DNA from: Deltaproteobacteria bacterium
Lineage (GTDB): Bacteria > Bdellovibrionota > FAC87 > UBA2466
DNA: 37,023 nucleotides
Reading direction: 5' to 3'
NCBI GenBank assembly: GCA_016875135.1
Contig: VGSE01000006.1
Coordinates: forward strand, 1 to 37,023
Position 1 is the stretch's first letter. Every line of letters begins with the position of its first letter. The position numbers and the translations under genes are program-made. Shown piece after piece: positions 22,433 to 32,314 of the stretch. Below the pieces are notes generated by a model that had not been told where the DNA came from, ran no database searches, and worked only from the letters and a program-made list of their open reading frames with translations.

Positions 22433-25400
22433 ATGGTAAGTGATTTAAAAGATATTTCCCTCGGTATTTCAGGCTTCAATTTTTCTGATCTCTATAACCC
22501 TCTGCGGTTAAAAGACCTTCACACAGAGTTTTGGAAATATTGCCAGGAAAACTCTCCCGATACTGTCAAAAAATTCGCTGCACTTTGTGAAGCGACCCCT
22601 TACGCCGAGGAGGGCAACACGCTCATTGAAGTGGCCAGAGTTATTGGGGAGTTTACCGCTAAACTCTTCAACATCAACAATCCGGTCGCAGCAATAAAAA
22701 CAGCTACCAAGCAATTACATCCCACTTTTAGATTCAAAAAGGATTTCTTAAACATTCGAGTTTTTAAAAGGTTTACAGAGGCTCCTTGTTCTGCAGAAGA
22801 ATGGAAAGCCTTAGAAGCTTTAATTAAAAAAGTTATCGCTCAGGCCCCTCAAACAGGGGCAAAAGAGGACGAAGTTCAAATAGCAGAGACCGTGCTTTTT
22901 CTGCTCGACAGTGAAAAAGCAATCAAAGCCGGAACTTTAAGCACTTCCGATCAAAACCGAGTTCAAAACCTCTGTCTCCATTTTTCCGGGTCCGACGCTG
23001 CAGAGAAAATTATTGTGGCTCTTAAAGCTTTTGAGGACTGGTGCGTTCAGGTTTGGGTAGCCCCGGAGAGAAGAAAAACAATTAGTGGTTGGGGTTCTTT
23101 TATTCGAGCAGAAAAACTTGATTTTGATCACCTCGTCGAAACGGTTCACCCCAAAGCTGACCTTCCTGAGATGGTTTACGGCCCCGAAGAACACTTACGT
23201 CACCGAGTGGGTTTTAAGTTGACCGATCCTCGAATGACCACCAAGGAGTATCTCAGAGAAGTAGACTATTGCATCTACTGTCATGAGAGAAAAAAAGACT
23301 CCTGTTCCAAAGGCTTTGAGGAAAAAACCGGCGGTTATAAAACGAATCCATTGGGAATTCCATTAACAGGATGCCCTCTTGAAGAACGCATTTCAGAAAT
23401 GCATGTTCTTAGGCGAGAGGGTGAAATCATTGGCTCTCTTTCGATGATCATGCTGGATAATCCGATGTGCCCGGGTACCGGCCATCGAATTTGCAACGAC
23501 TGCATGAAGGGTTGTATTTTTCAAAAACAAGACCCTGTCAATATTCCCCAAACTGAAACCGGAACACTAAATGATGTTTTAAATCTTCCTTACGGCTTCG
23601 AAATTTACAGTCTTTTCACTCGATGGAATCCTCTAAACCGTAAGCGTCCCTATGCTCTACCCTACAACGGAAAAAATATTCTCGTCGTAGGACTAGGACC
23701 TGCAGGGTACACAGCCGCACATTTCTTTGCCAATGAAGGTTTTGGAGTTGTCGGAATTGATGCTCTTAAACTAGAACCTGTCGACGCCACTCTCACCGGT
23801 CGAGGAAAAGCCTTCCCCAAGCCCCTTCAAAACTTTTCGGAACTCAAAAAGGAACTTGATGAAAGATTTCTCATGGGGTTTGGCGGGGTCTCTGAGTATG
23901 GAATTACAGTAAGATGGGACAAAAACTTTTTATCGGTCATCTATTTAAGTCTTTTACGACGCAAAGGCGTTCGTTTTTACGGCGGAGTCCGATTTGGTGG
24001 AACCCTCAATTTGGAAGACGCTTGGAGCTTAGGATTTGACCATGTGGCTTTAGCCACTGGAGCCGGTCGTCCAACTATCATCGACATGAAAAACAATCTC
24101 TGTCGAGGAATCAGAAAGGCCTCCGATTTTCTTATGGCTCTCCAACTAACTGGAGCTTTTAAAAAGCCTTCAATGGCTAACTTACAAGTACGTTTACCTG
24201 CCCTTGTCATCGGTGGGGGTTTAACGGCGATTGATACGGCAACTGAACTTATGGCCTATTACCCACTACAAGTAGAAAAAGCTTTGGAGCGGTTCGAAGG
24301 AGTCAGCCGTGCTATGGGCGAAGAGGCCGCCTGGACAATGTGTTCTCCAGAGGAAAAAGAAATTTTAAAAACATTCCTCGAGCACGGAAAAGCGGTTAGA
24401 GAAGAAAGATCAAAGGCAAAAAAAGAGAAGCGACAACCCAACTTCATCCAGCTCTGCCGTGCCTGGGGTGGGGTCAGTGTGGCCTACCGAAAGAAGCTTA
24501 CCGATTCTCCTGCCTATCGATTAAATCACGAAGAGGTGGAGAAAGCTCTAGAAGAAGGGATTGGTTTTATTGAAAACCTAACCCCAATTGAAGCGGTTAA
24601 AGATACTTATGGAGCCGTTGAAGCTCTCATATTTAAACGCGCCAATGGGGAAATGGTCACCCTCCCCGCCAAATCAGTCATGGTAGCTGCCGGAACAAGC
24701 CCAAATACTATTTACGAAAGAGAATTCCCAGGAAGTTTCAAGCTGGATGAACGTGGAAACTTCTTTCGAAAATATCGTGCCGAATTGACTGATAATAGAT
24801 GGAAACTGGTAGAAGCAGGAAAAGAGGATAAAAAAGCATTTCTTCTATCCTATGAACGCGATGGAAAGTTTGTCTCTTTCTATGGAGATAACCATCCAGA
24901 TTATGCCGGAAATGTCGTAAAAGCCATGGCCTCTGCAAAACATGGGAGTCAAGAAGTAGCTAAACTTTTTGCCAAAGATATTATTTTGGCGGATAAGTGC
25001 CCAACTGAGACGGAACGGTTTGATCACTTAATCAAACACCTTGATGAAGCTCTTATTCCTCGGGTTGTCAAAGTGGTTCGTCTCACTGAAACGATTGTAG
25101 AAGTCATCGTTAAAGGCCATTACGCTGCCACTCGATTTGAGCCGGGTCAGTTTTATCGTTTCCAAAACTATGAAACTTCAGCCCATGTGATTGATGGATC
25201 TCGACTCACAATGGAGGGATTAGCTCTCACAGGAGCTTGGGTTGATAAAGAACACAACCTACTGAGCATGATTGTTCTTGAAATGGGCGGAAGCTCTAAA
25301 CTGTGTTCTATTTTAAAACCGGGAGAGCCGGTTGTCGTGATGGGTCCCACAGGAGCTCCAAGCGAAATTGCTGAGAACGAGACGGTCCTTCTTGCAGGCG

Positions 25401-26029
25401 GGGGATTGGGTAATGCTGTTCTCTTGAGCATTTCTCGAGCACTCAAAGCACGAAACTGCAAAGTTCTCTATTTTGCAGGATATAAAAAAACCAGCGATCT
25501 CTTCAAACAACATGAAATCGAAGAAGCCACCCACCAAATGATCTGGGCTACCGATTCTGGCGAAGCTATTAAAACTAATCGACCCCAAGACCGCTCTTTC
25601 GTGGGGAACATCGTTAAAGCTATCGAAGCTTATGGAAAAGGCGAGCTAGGCGGAGCCCCCTTGTTCCCTCTCCAAACGGTCGATCGAATTTTTGTTATCG
25701 GATCCGATCGAATGATGGCAGCGGTGGGAGCAGCTCGACACGGGGTTTTAAAGCCATACTTCAAGCCCGATCATGTTGCGATAGCTTCGGTTAACTCACC
25801 CATGCAGTGCATGATGAAAGAGGTTTGCGCTCAATGTCTTCAACGTCATGTCGATCCTATTACGGGTAAAGAGAGTTTTGTATTCTCCTGTTATAATCAG
25901 GACCAAGAGATCGATAAAGTGGATTTCAACAACCTCAATGACCGCTTGAAAACCAATGCTCTTCTGGAAAAACTTGCAGATCGCTACTTGGACACTTTGC
26001 TAGAAAAAGGAACTATAGAAAAGATCTAA
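22433..26029 (+). CDS. Giant multidomain flavoprotein: GltD-like NAD(P)/FAD module plus PyrK/FNR-like module
   Basis: This 1198-residue protein has an N-terminal part of about 270 residues without recognised family. Cysteine-rich motifs follow at about 279-290 (CIYCHERKKDSC) and 346-361 (CPGTGHRICNDCMKGC), likely Fe-S sites as in GltD/NfnB-type enzymes. A first dinucleotide fold has VVGLGPAGYTAA near 418 and a second VIGGGLTAIDTA near 593. From about 885 an FNR/PyrK-like flavin and nucleotide module begins (RFEPGQFYRF, LLAGGGLGNAV), ending in C-x5-C-x2-C-x14-C near 1125-1150, like the [2Fe-2S] site of PyrK. The layout resembles NfnA and NfnB fused in one chain, which would move electrons between NAD(P)H and ferredoxin. 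Substrate is inferred only. It is cytosolic. Confidence 0.85.
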   Translation: MVSDLKDISLGISGFNFSDLYNPLRLKDLHTEFWKYCQENSPDTVKKFAALCEATPYAEEGNTLIEVARVIGEFTAKLFNINNPVAAIKTATKQLHPTFRFKKDFLNIRVFKRFTEAPCSAEEWKALEALIKKVIAQAPQTGAKEDEVQIAETVLFLLDSEKAIKAGTLSTSDQNRVQNLCLHFSGSDAAEKIIVALKAFEDWCVQVWVAPERRKTISGWGSFIRAEKLDFDHLVETVHPKADLPEMVYGPEEHLRHRVGFKLTDPRMTTKEYLREVDYCIYCHERKKDSCSKGFEEKTGGYKTNPLGIPLTGCPLEERISEMHVLRREGEIIGSLSMIMLDNPMCPGTGHRICNDCMKGCIFQKQDPVNIPQTETGTLNDVLNLPYGFEIYSLFTRWNPLNRKRPYALPYNGKNILVVGLGPAGYTAAHFFANEGFGVVGIDALKLEPVDATLTGRGKAFPKPLQNFSELKKELDERFLMGFGGVSEYGITVRWDKNFLSVIYLSLLRRKGVRFYGGVRFGGTLNLEDAWSLGFDHVALATGAGRPTIIDMKNNLCRGIRKASDFLMALQLTGAFKKPSMANLQVRLPALVIGGGLTAIDTATELMAYYPLQVEKALERFEGVSRAMGEEAAWTMCSPEEKEILKTFLEHGKAVREERSKAKKEKRQPNFIQLCRAWGGVSVAYRKKLTDSPAYRLNHEEVEKALEEGIGFIENLTPIEAVKDTYGAVEALIFKRANGEMVTLPAKSVMVAAGTSPNTIYEREFPGSFKLDERGNFFRKYRAELTDNRWKLVEAGKEDKKAFLLSYERDGKFVSFYGDNHPDYAGNVVKAMASAKHGSQEVAKLFAKDIILADKCPTETERFDHLIKHLDEALIPRVVKVVRLTETIVEVIVKGHYAATRFEPGQFYRFQNYETSAHVIDGSRLTMEGLALTGAWVDKEHNLLSMIVLEMGGSSKLCSILKPGEPVVVMGPTGAPSEIAENETVLLAGGGLGNAVLLSISRALKARNCKVLYFAGYKKTSDLFKQHEIEEATHQMIWATDSGEAIKTNRPQDRSFVGNIVKAIEAYGKGELGGAPLFPLQTVDRIFVIGSDRMMAAVGAARHGVLKPYFKPDHVAIASVNSPMQCMMKEVCAQCLQRHVDPITGKESFVFSCYNQDQEIDKVDFNNLNDRLKTNALLEKLADRYLDTLLEKGTIEKI

Positions 26030-27969
26030 GGCAAATCCAAACTTGGATTCTTCACAAAAAAACCCGCAGGCAATAGCTTAAAACCTAAATGAGCCACAGG
26101 CATAATGGGCCACTCCTCAGGTCTAGGCACATGAGTTATCCCGACAGTGTACCAAGTCACGATGTCCTGGTTCTCAATCTTCTCATCATTAGTCATCCAC
26201 TGTTTCAGACCATAGCCCAATTTATTTTGATTAATAAAATCACCGGCTGCGTAAATCTCGTCAGTATGAAATTGGGTTGTCCAAAAATGATAATCAATAA
26301 AGCCGGCCCGCTTTCGGACTCCGGATTCGGGAAGGGCGTAAGGAACCGTATTGTCCTCGGGGATCAAAACATATCCCGGTGAATAGCCCAATTCATTTTT
26401 TATATTGGGATTAAACACACGCCATTTTCTAGCTTCCTCTAAACTCATGTTTCGACAAGCTTCTCTCTCTTTTTGAAAAGTTATCTCTTCCATTTCGATG
26501 ACATTTTTCTCTGGGTTTTTAGAATTATCTTTTGCACTTCGCGTGTTAATCTCCATGACCGAGTTATTAGCACCCTCAATATCAAAATCGAGCCGAAAGT
26601 TAAAAAAGTGCTGATGGTGAGGGGCCAAAATATTAGCGGCTACCAAATGGCCGGTGTGTCCTCCTTTATGTAAATTGGGGTCACCTGCCGTCTTAGCGCT
26701 TACACCTTTAGGCAACATAATCCCTGTCAGATCAATTTCCTGTCGAATTCCTCCTTCTTGACCAAAAATCCACTTAAAAGCGTAATCATAATTTCCTACA
26801 GCTGTCGTAAAGGTAATCACCAATTCCCGAGCTCTTCTAGCTTCATTTTTATTCGAGTAAATATCCCAATGCTTCCAAATCATTCCGCCATCACGCTCAT
26901 AAATTCCGACTACATTTTTACTTTCGTAGGACTTCCCGGAGTCATGACTAAAAATAGCGCTAAAAAGCTCCCCATTTTCAGGAATATCTTTACCTTTCTC
27001 TAGAGGAGCTGCAAGTCTTCCCACTCCGTATTCCCCGGCATCAAAAGCATTTCTCCAACTCCAATTCCTATCGGGATCCCCATAAGGAACGACCATTTCA
27101 GAAACTGAGGCCCGATAAAGAATAGGACGAATTTTCCCCTGATCTTCATAGCCGATATCATAAAGCACCAATCCCTCTCTCGGATGAAGCGTCCAACGAA
27201 AATGCCATTTCTGCCAAACGACCTCATGACCTCTAGCCTTAAAACTAACCCCTTTGGGTTGACTCATTTTAAGTGGCTTAAGATCTTTTCTAACCGGAGA
27301 TTGAGATTTAACATCAAACTGCTCTGATTTTTCTGCAATCGGAACAACACCAGTATCGATAACTTCGACGACTTTCTCGGCATTCATATCAACAAGAACA
27401 ATCACCCCCTCAATCGGACGCCCATAAAAATTCATATCCCTTTCTTTTAAGTATGAAATCCCTCTTAAGAGTCGACGGCCATCATCAAAATCTTTATTAA
27501 TCAAATGGCCGGCAGCCCAAGCATCGACCTGAACCTTTGAAAAGTCGGTGACTCCTCTTTTTCTCATCGCGGCTTGCCACTGGAGATCTTTTTTTACAAT
27601 TCCAGGTAATTTTTCATACTCTTCGAGCAAAACCATGGGTTGAGCATTTTTTTCCTCTTTCCACAGAATCAAATTATTTTTCCTGAGATCACAAACGGCT
27701 TGATAAGTCTTATTACCTTTTTTATCAAGCACCCAAAGCAAAGCTTCTCGACGGAAACTTTTTCCTAGAGTCAAAGCTCTTACTTCAGATTTTGGAGGCT
27801 CATTTAAAGCGATCAAAGGAAACATTCCATCTTTGGGAAATTGGGAAGATCCCCTAGCGCATTTAGCCGCTTTTTCGACTTCGCTCCTATTCAAGGGATC
27901 TAAAGGATGCAGTTCAGCCATAACAGCCCATGAAATAAAACAACCCAATCCTATCCATTTTAAAATCAT
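26026..27969 (-). CDS. Periplasmic copper amine oxidase (primary-amine oxidase)
   Basis: The 647-residue product oxidises primary amines to aldehydes with release of ammonia and hydrogen peroxide, using copper and topaquinone. Key residues are present with family spacing: base Asp310 (FDAGEYGVG), TPQ-forming Tyr394 (VGNYDY), copper ligands His452 and His454 (HHQHFF) and His613 (GITHVPRPEEWP). I start at ATG 27969 because GGGGA lies just upstream and it gives a clean signal peptide ending VMA before HPLDPL; the frame opens earlier only at a TTG (27999). It is divergent from the permease, aldehyde dehydrogenase and aminotransferase genes that could use its products. Its stop codon overlaps that of the flavoprotein by four bases. 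Confidence 0.95.
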   Translation of the reverse strand: MILKWIGLGCFISWAVMAELHPLDPLNRSEVEKAAKCARGSSQFPKDGMFPLIALNEPPKSEVRALTLGKSFRREALLWVLDKKGNKTYQAVCDLRKNNLILWKEEKNAQPMVLLEEYEKLPGIVKKDLQWQAAMRKRGVTDFSKVQVDAWAAGHLINKDFDDGRRLLRGISYLKERDMNFYGRPIEGVIVLVDMNAEKVVEVIDTGVVPIAEKSEQFDVKSQSPVRKDLKPLKMSQPKGVSFKARGHEVVWQKWHFRWTLHPREGLVLYDIGYEDQGKIRPILYRASVSEMVVPYGDPDRNWSWRNAFDAGEYGVGRLAAPLEKGKDIPENGELFSAIFSHDSGKSYESKNVVGIYERDGGMIWKHWDIYSNKNEARRARELVITFTTAVGNYDYAFKWIFGQEGGIRQEIDLTGIMLPKGVSAKTAGDPNLHKGGHTGHLVAANILAPHHQHFFNFRLDFDIEGANNSVMEINTRSAKDNSKNPEKNVIEMEEITFQKEREACRNMSLEEARKWRVFNPNIKNELGYSPGYVLIPEDNTVPYALPESGVRKRAGFIDYHFWTTQFHTDEIYAAGDFINQNKLGYGLKQWMTNDEKIENQDIVTWYTVGITHVPRPEEWPIMPVAHLGFKLLPAGFFVKNPSLDLP

Positions 27970-28055
27970 TGTTTCCCCATAGATTTTGGACTTTACCAAC
28001 TTACTAGCTAATGTTCAAATTACCCATCAAATACGGAAAGGCAATATAAAGAACT

Positions 28056-29477
28056 ATGACTTGGGATCAAGAACAACTTAAAAAGGATGCTCGGGAATTA
28101 AAAAAACTCGGTTACAATCAGGAACTACTGAGGGGGCTAGGTGGCTTTTCCAATTTTGCAGTGGCTTTTTCTGTCGTTTCCATTCTAACCGGAATAACCC
28201 AGCTCTACGGCTACGGACTACAACATGGTGGCCCTTCTCAAATGTTCTGGGGTTGGATCGTTGTCAGTTTTTTTACTTTGATCGTTTCGCTCGCTATGGC
28301 TGAGCTTGCAAGTGCCTATCCGACGGCAGGAGCTCTTTATCACTGGAGTAGTTTTTTAGGAGGGCGAACGATAGGTTGGTTTACGGCCTGTTTCAATGCG
28401 TTCGGGATGTTTGCGATATTAGCCGGAATTGATTACGGACTCGCTAAATTCTTAATCCCGCTTCTTCATCTCCCGGATACCCCTTGGGTGATTAATCTGA
28501 CCTATGCAGCTCTTCTCTTTTCTCATGCCTTTTTAAATTATCGAGGCATTCGCTTCGTGGGATGGCTCAATGATTTTTCAGCCATCTATCACGTCATTGT
28601 CGTAGCCATTCTCATAGGAGCTTTAGCTTTTAAAGGGTTTCGACAACCTTTAAGTTTTTTAAACCACTTTAATTCTACGGATGGTTTTTCTGTTTCTTAT
28701 AGTTTTATGATTGGACTTTTGCTCGCCCAATGGACTCTGACGGGGTACGATGCTTCTGCTCATGTCACAGAAGAAACTATCGATCCGGGCCGCCGAGCTC
28801 CTTGGGGAATTTTCTTTGCCGTTGTTCTCTCAATTTTTAGCGGCCTCTTTATGCTGATGGCTGTCACTCTTTCGATTCCTGATCTGGCGGAATTTACCCA
28901 GAAAGGAGACTCGGCATTTCTAGATATTTTTCGATTTAATTTAGGAGATGGGTTTGGTTCTCTCGTGGTCGGATTGTGTGCCGGAGCCATGTGGTTATGC
29001 GGGCTTGCTGGTATGACTTCAGCCTCTCGAATGGTCTATGCTTTTGCGCGGGACAAAGGACTTCCTTTTTCCCATTTATTAGCCAAAGTAGATGAAACAC
29101 ACAAGACCCCCGCTCGAGCCATATGGGCTTTGGCGATATTTGCTTTGATTTTAGCTTTTTCCATCAGCATTTATAGCGCCGTAGTGTCTATTGCTACCGT
29201 TGCGCTCTATATTTCCTACGGATTACCCATCGCCACTCGCTTATGGACGCGGCTTACAAAGAAGCATGAAAAGATAGGGCCTTGGAACCTGGGAAAACTA
29301 AGTACTCTGATTTCAGTGCTTGCGGTGGGATGGGTCACTTTTATTACTGTAGTATTTATGCTTCCCCCAAATCACCAGGCCGGACAGGTGATGGGGGGCT
29401 GCGTTGCTATTTTAGTTTTACTCTGGGTGTTCTATGTTAGAAAAACTTATGTCGGCCCCAAATATCAGGAACACTAG
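28056..29477 (+). CDS. APC-family amino acid or amine permease
   Basis: This 473-residue membrane protein has about twelve membrane segments and the APC family start (LGYNQELLRGLGGFSNFAVAF), followed by SILTGITQLYGYGLQHGGP, which resembles GABA- and choline-type permeases of the GabP/BAT1 group. ELASAYPTAGALYHW in segment three is also typical. Substrate is probably GABA, a polyamine or a related amino acid, judged from the downstream genes. It is first of three co-directional genes; an AAGGAG site precedes the next gene 24 bases downstream. Confidence 0.9.
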   Translation: MTWDQEQLKKDARELKKLGYNQELLRGLGGFSNFAVAFSVVSILTGITQLYGYGLQHGGPSQMFWGWIVVSFFTLIVSLAMAELASAYPTAGALYHWSSFLGGRTIGWFTACFNAFGMFAILAGIDYGLAKFLIPLLHLPDTPWVINLTYAALLFSHAFLNYRGIRFVGWLNDFSAIYHVIVVAILIGALAFKGFRQPLSFLNHFNSTDGFSVSYSFMIGLLLAQWTLTGYDASAHVTEETIDPGRRAPWGIFFAVVLSIFSGLFMLMAVTLSIPDLAEFTQKGDSAFLDIFRFNLGDGFGSLVVGLCAGAMWLCGLAGMTSASRMVYAFARDKGLPFSHLLAKVDETHKTPARAIWALAIFALILAFSISIYSAVVSIATVALYISYGLPIATRLWTRLTKKHEKIGPWNLGKLSTLISVLAVGWVTFITVVFMLPPNHQAGQVMGGCVAILVLLWVFYVRKTYVGPKYQEH

Positions 29478-29501
29478 AGCTTTTAAAAAAAGGAGTGAGC
29501 G

Positions 29502-30968
29502 ATGAAATCGTATCGAATGTTTGTTAACGGTGAATGGATCGATGCAAAATCCAAGCAAACCCGAGAAATTATCGATCCTGGGAATAGTGAACTCATTGCG
29601 AAAGTCCCCGAATCGGGAAGAGAAGATATTGTTGTGGCAGTTCATGCGGCTAGAACTGCCTTTGATCAAGGCCCATGGAAAAACCTGACTGCCCTTGAAC
29701 GAGGCAAGTTTTTATTTAAAATCTCTGAACTTATCCGACGCGAGTCCAAACGTTTAGCTGAACTCGAAGTAAAAAACTGTGGGAAGCCTTTGGCTGAAGC
29801 TGAATTTGACATCTCTGATGCCGCTAATTGCTTTGAGTTTTACGGAGGGCTTGCCACGAAAATTCACGGAGAAACGATGTCGGTTCCAGCCAACTCAATG
29901 AGTTTTGTCGTACGGGAGCCCGTGGGGGTTTGCGGGCAAATTATTCCCTGGAACTATCCGCTTCTCATGGCTTCGTGGAAACTGGCCCCCGCTTTAGCAG
30001 CCGGCTGTACAGTGATTTTAAAACCCTCGGAGCTAACTCCGCTCACTGCGCTTGAACTTGCAGAGCTCATTCAGGAGGCCGGACTTCCCAAGGGGGTAGT
30101 CAATGTCGTTACAGGCCCTGGAGCCGGAGCGGGTGAGGAACTGGCCTCTAATAAACTGATTAATAAAGTTGCTTTCACTGGGGGAACCGTCACGGGAAGA
30201 AAAGTTTTAGAAGGGGCGTCTTCCAATCTCAAACGAGTCACTCTTGAGCTCGGGGGCAAAAATCCTAACATCGTCTTTGCTGATTGTGATCTAGAGGCGG
30301 CTATCGATGGAGGTTTGTTCGCCGCGTTTGCAAATCAAGGGGAAGTCTGCTCTGCAGGCTCCCGAATCCTGGTTGAAAAATCCCTTCACAAGTCTCTTGT
30401 CGATGGAATGCTAGCCAAAATAAATCGAATCAAATTAGGACATGGACTACTTCCAGGAGTTAAAATGGGTCCTTTGGTCTCTCAACAGCATTTGGAAAAA
30501 GTTCAGAGCTACATTCAAGTAGGGATTCAAGAAGGGGCAAAACTAATCTGTGGAGGCAAAAGGCCTGAAGGCTCTGAATTTTCTAAAGGCAACTTCTTAA
30601 TGCCGACGATATTTGACCATGTCTCACCTCAAATGAGAATCGCAAGAGAAGAAATCTTTGGGCCTGTATTGTCAGTTATTCCCTTTTCTACTGAAGAGGA
30701 AGCTATCCAAATTGCTAACGACACCGAATACGGTCTTGCAGCGGCAGTTTGGAGTAAAAATATTTTTAGAGCGTTGAGAGTTATTCGACAACTTCGAGCT
30801 GGAATCACTTGGATCAACACCTATCATCCAACTTTCAATGAAATGCCTTGGGGCGGTTATAAACAAAGTGGATGGGGCCGAGAATTGGGACTTCACGGAA
30901 TCGAAGGGTATCTTGAGACAAAGCAAATAAATATCAATCTCGATGAAGCACCAATCAACTGGTATTAA
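29502..30968 (+). CDS. NAD(P)-dependent aldehyde dehydrogenase
   Basis: This 488-residue enzyme has the full ALDH site: Asn151 in PWNYPL, Glu249 in LELGGK and the nucleophile Cys283 in QGEVCSAGSR. Sequence style (FVNGEWIDAKS, NPNIVFADCD) matches betaine-aldehyde and gamma-aminobutyraldehyde dehydrogenases. In this cluster it would oxidise the aminoaldehyde made by the amine oxidase. Ribosome site AAGGAG lies eight bases before the ATG. The exact aldehyde cannot be decided from sequence. No separate succinate-semialdehyde dehydrogenase is in the window, so it may serve both steps. Confidence 0.93.
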   Translation: MKSYRMFVNGEWIDAKSKQTREIIDPGNSELIAKVPESGREDIVVAVHAARTAFDQGPWKNLTALERGKFLFKISELIRRESKRLAELEVKNCGKPLAEAEFDISDAANCFEFYGGLATKIHGETMSVPANSMSFVVREPVGVCGQIIPWNYPLLMASWKLAPALAAGCTVILKPSELTPLTALELAELIQEAGLPKGVVNVVTGPGAGAGEELASNKLINKVAFTGGTVTGRKVLEGASSNLKRVTLELGGKNPNIVFADCDLEAAIDGGLFAAFANQGEVCSAGSRILVEKSLHKSLVDGMLAKINRIKLGHGLLPGVKMGPLVSQQHLEKVQSYIQVGIQEGAKLICGGKRPEGSEFSKGNFLMPTIFDHVSPQMRIAREEIFGPVLSVIPFSTEEEAIQIANDTEYGLAAAVWSKNIFRALRVIRQLRAGITWINTYHPTFNEMPWGGYKQSGWGRELGLHGIEGYLETKQININLDEAPINWY

Positions 30969-30970
30969 TC

Positions 30971-32314
30971 ATGATCGAAATAAAAACACAAATTCCGGGG
31001 GCCAAAAGTATCGCCCTAATGGAGCGACGGAAAAATGCCGTCGCTCGCGGCCCTTTCCATACAACTCCCATTTTTGCCGCAAAAGCTCAGGGAGCCTGGA
31101 TCACCGATGTTGACGGAAATAAACTCCTCGATTTTTCTTCAGGTATCGGAGTTGTTAATGTTGGCCATTCTCCTACGAGAGTTGTAGAGGCAGCCACAAA
31201 CCAACTCAATCATTTTATTCACACAAGCTTTAACGTCGTAGCGTATGAAAACTACATTACTGTTTGTGAGAAATTAAATTCAGCGATGCCCGGAAAATTT
31301 GCTAAAAAGAGTTTTCTAGCCAACAGCGGAGCTGAAGCAGTCGAAAATGCGATAAAGATTTCCAGGGCCTTTAGTGGGAAACAGGCCATCGTCTGCTTCC
31401 AACATGCTTATCACGGGCGAACTTACATGGCCATGTCCCTCACCGCAAAAGTCAAACCCTATAAATATGGATTCGCCCCTTTCAATTCCGAAGTCTATCG
31501 TTGCCCTTTTCCGTATCCCTATAGATGGCCGACAACAAGTCAACCGGATCAAGTGGCAGAGGAATGCTTTGAAGAATTTAAAACTTTGGTTCAATCGGAA
31601 GTGGGCTCAACTCAAGTCGCGGCTGTCCTTATTGAACCTGTCCTAGGAGAGGGTGGGTTTGTCCCTGCACCCAAGAAATTTCTTTCTCTCTTAAGAGACT
31701 TCTGTACAGAAAACAAAATCGTTCTCATTTTTGACGAAGTTCAATGTGGTTTTGGCCGTACAGGAACACTCTTTGCTTGTGAAAAGCTCGGAGTGACTCC
31801 AGACCTATTGGTGTCTGCTAAAGGAATCGCGGCCGGACTCCCCCTCTCGGCTGTCACTGGAAAAGCTGAAATCATGGATGGCCCGGCCGAAGGAGGCATT
31901 GGAGGAACATTTTGTGGTAATCCGGTGGCCTGTGCCGCAGCTCTCGCTGTATTTGAGGAGTGGGACAAAGGAATTCTGGCTAGAAATACTCTCTCCCTAG
32001 AAAAGAAGTTAGTCGAATATATGGGACAGTGGTTTAAAAACTTTTCTATTATCGGAGATGTTCGAGGTATGGGCCCCATGAGAGCTATGGAATTGGTGAA
32101 AAATAGAGAGACCAAGGAGCCTAATCCGGAAGCTACTAAAGAACTTGTTAAACTCTGTTATGAAAAAGGGTTAATTTTAATGACGGCTGGAACTTTTGGA
32201 AACGTCATTCGACTCTTGCCGCCTCTTTGCACGACAGAGGAAGAACTTGAGGAGGGGTTGAATATTATTCAAGGTTGTTTGACGAAGCTTATAAAAGATT
32301 ACCAATCAAAATAA
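30971..32314 (+). CDS. gabT: Class III aminotransferase, GabT-like (4-aminobutyrate transaminase)
   Basis: This 447-residue PLP enzyme has the cofactor Lys284 in VSAKGIAAGLP, the ring-binding Asp255 in IFDEVQCGFGRTG, and ANSGAEAVENA near 117, all usual for GabT/PuuE enzymes. It would move the amino group of GABA to 2-oxoglutarate, giving succinate semialdehyde. It starts two bases after the dehydrogenase stop, so the two are coupled. Other omega-amino acids such as beta-alanine or 5-aminovalerate are possible substrates. The 3' end overlaps the convergent membrane-protein gene by 26 bases. Confidence 0.88.
   Translation: MIEIKTQIPGAKSIALMERRKNAVARGPFHTTPIFAAKAQGAWITDVDGNKLLDFSSGIGVVNVGHSPTRVVEAATNQLNHFIHTSFNVVAYENYITVCEKLNSAMPGKFAKKSFLANSGAEAVENAIKISRAFSGKQAIVCFQHAYHGRTYMAMSLTAKVKPYKYGFAPFNSEVYRCPFPYPYRWPTTSQPDQVAEECFEEFKTLVQSEVGSTQVAAVLIEPVLGEGGFVPAPKKFLSLLRDFCTENKIVLIFDEVQCGFGRTGTLFACEKLGVTPDLLVSAKGIAAGLPLSAVTGKAEIMDGPAEGGIGGTFCGNPVACAAALAVFEEWDKGILARNTLSLEKKLVEYMGQWFKNFSIIGDVRGMGPMRAMELVKNRETKEPNPEATKELVKLCYEKGLILMTAGTFGNVIRLLPPLCTTEEELEEGLNIIQGCLTKLIKDYQSK

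Noticed and set aside
27970-27999. Ten extra N-terminal residues on the copper amine oxidase
   Set aside because: They need a TTG start and would spoil a clear signal peptide that begins at the ATG 27969 behind GGGGA.
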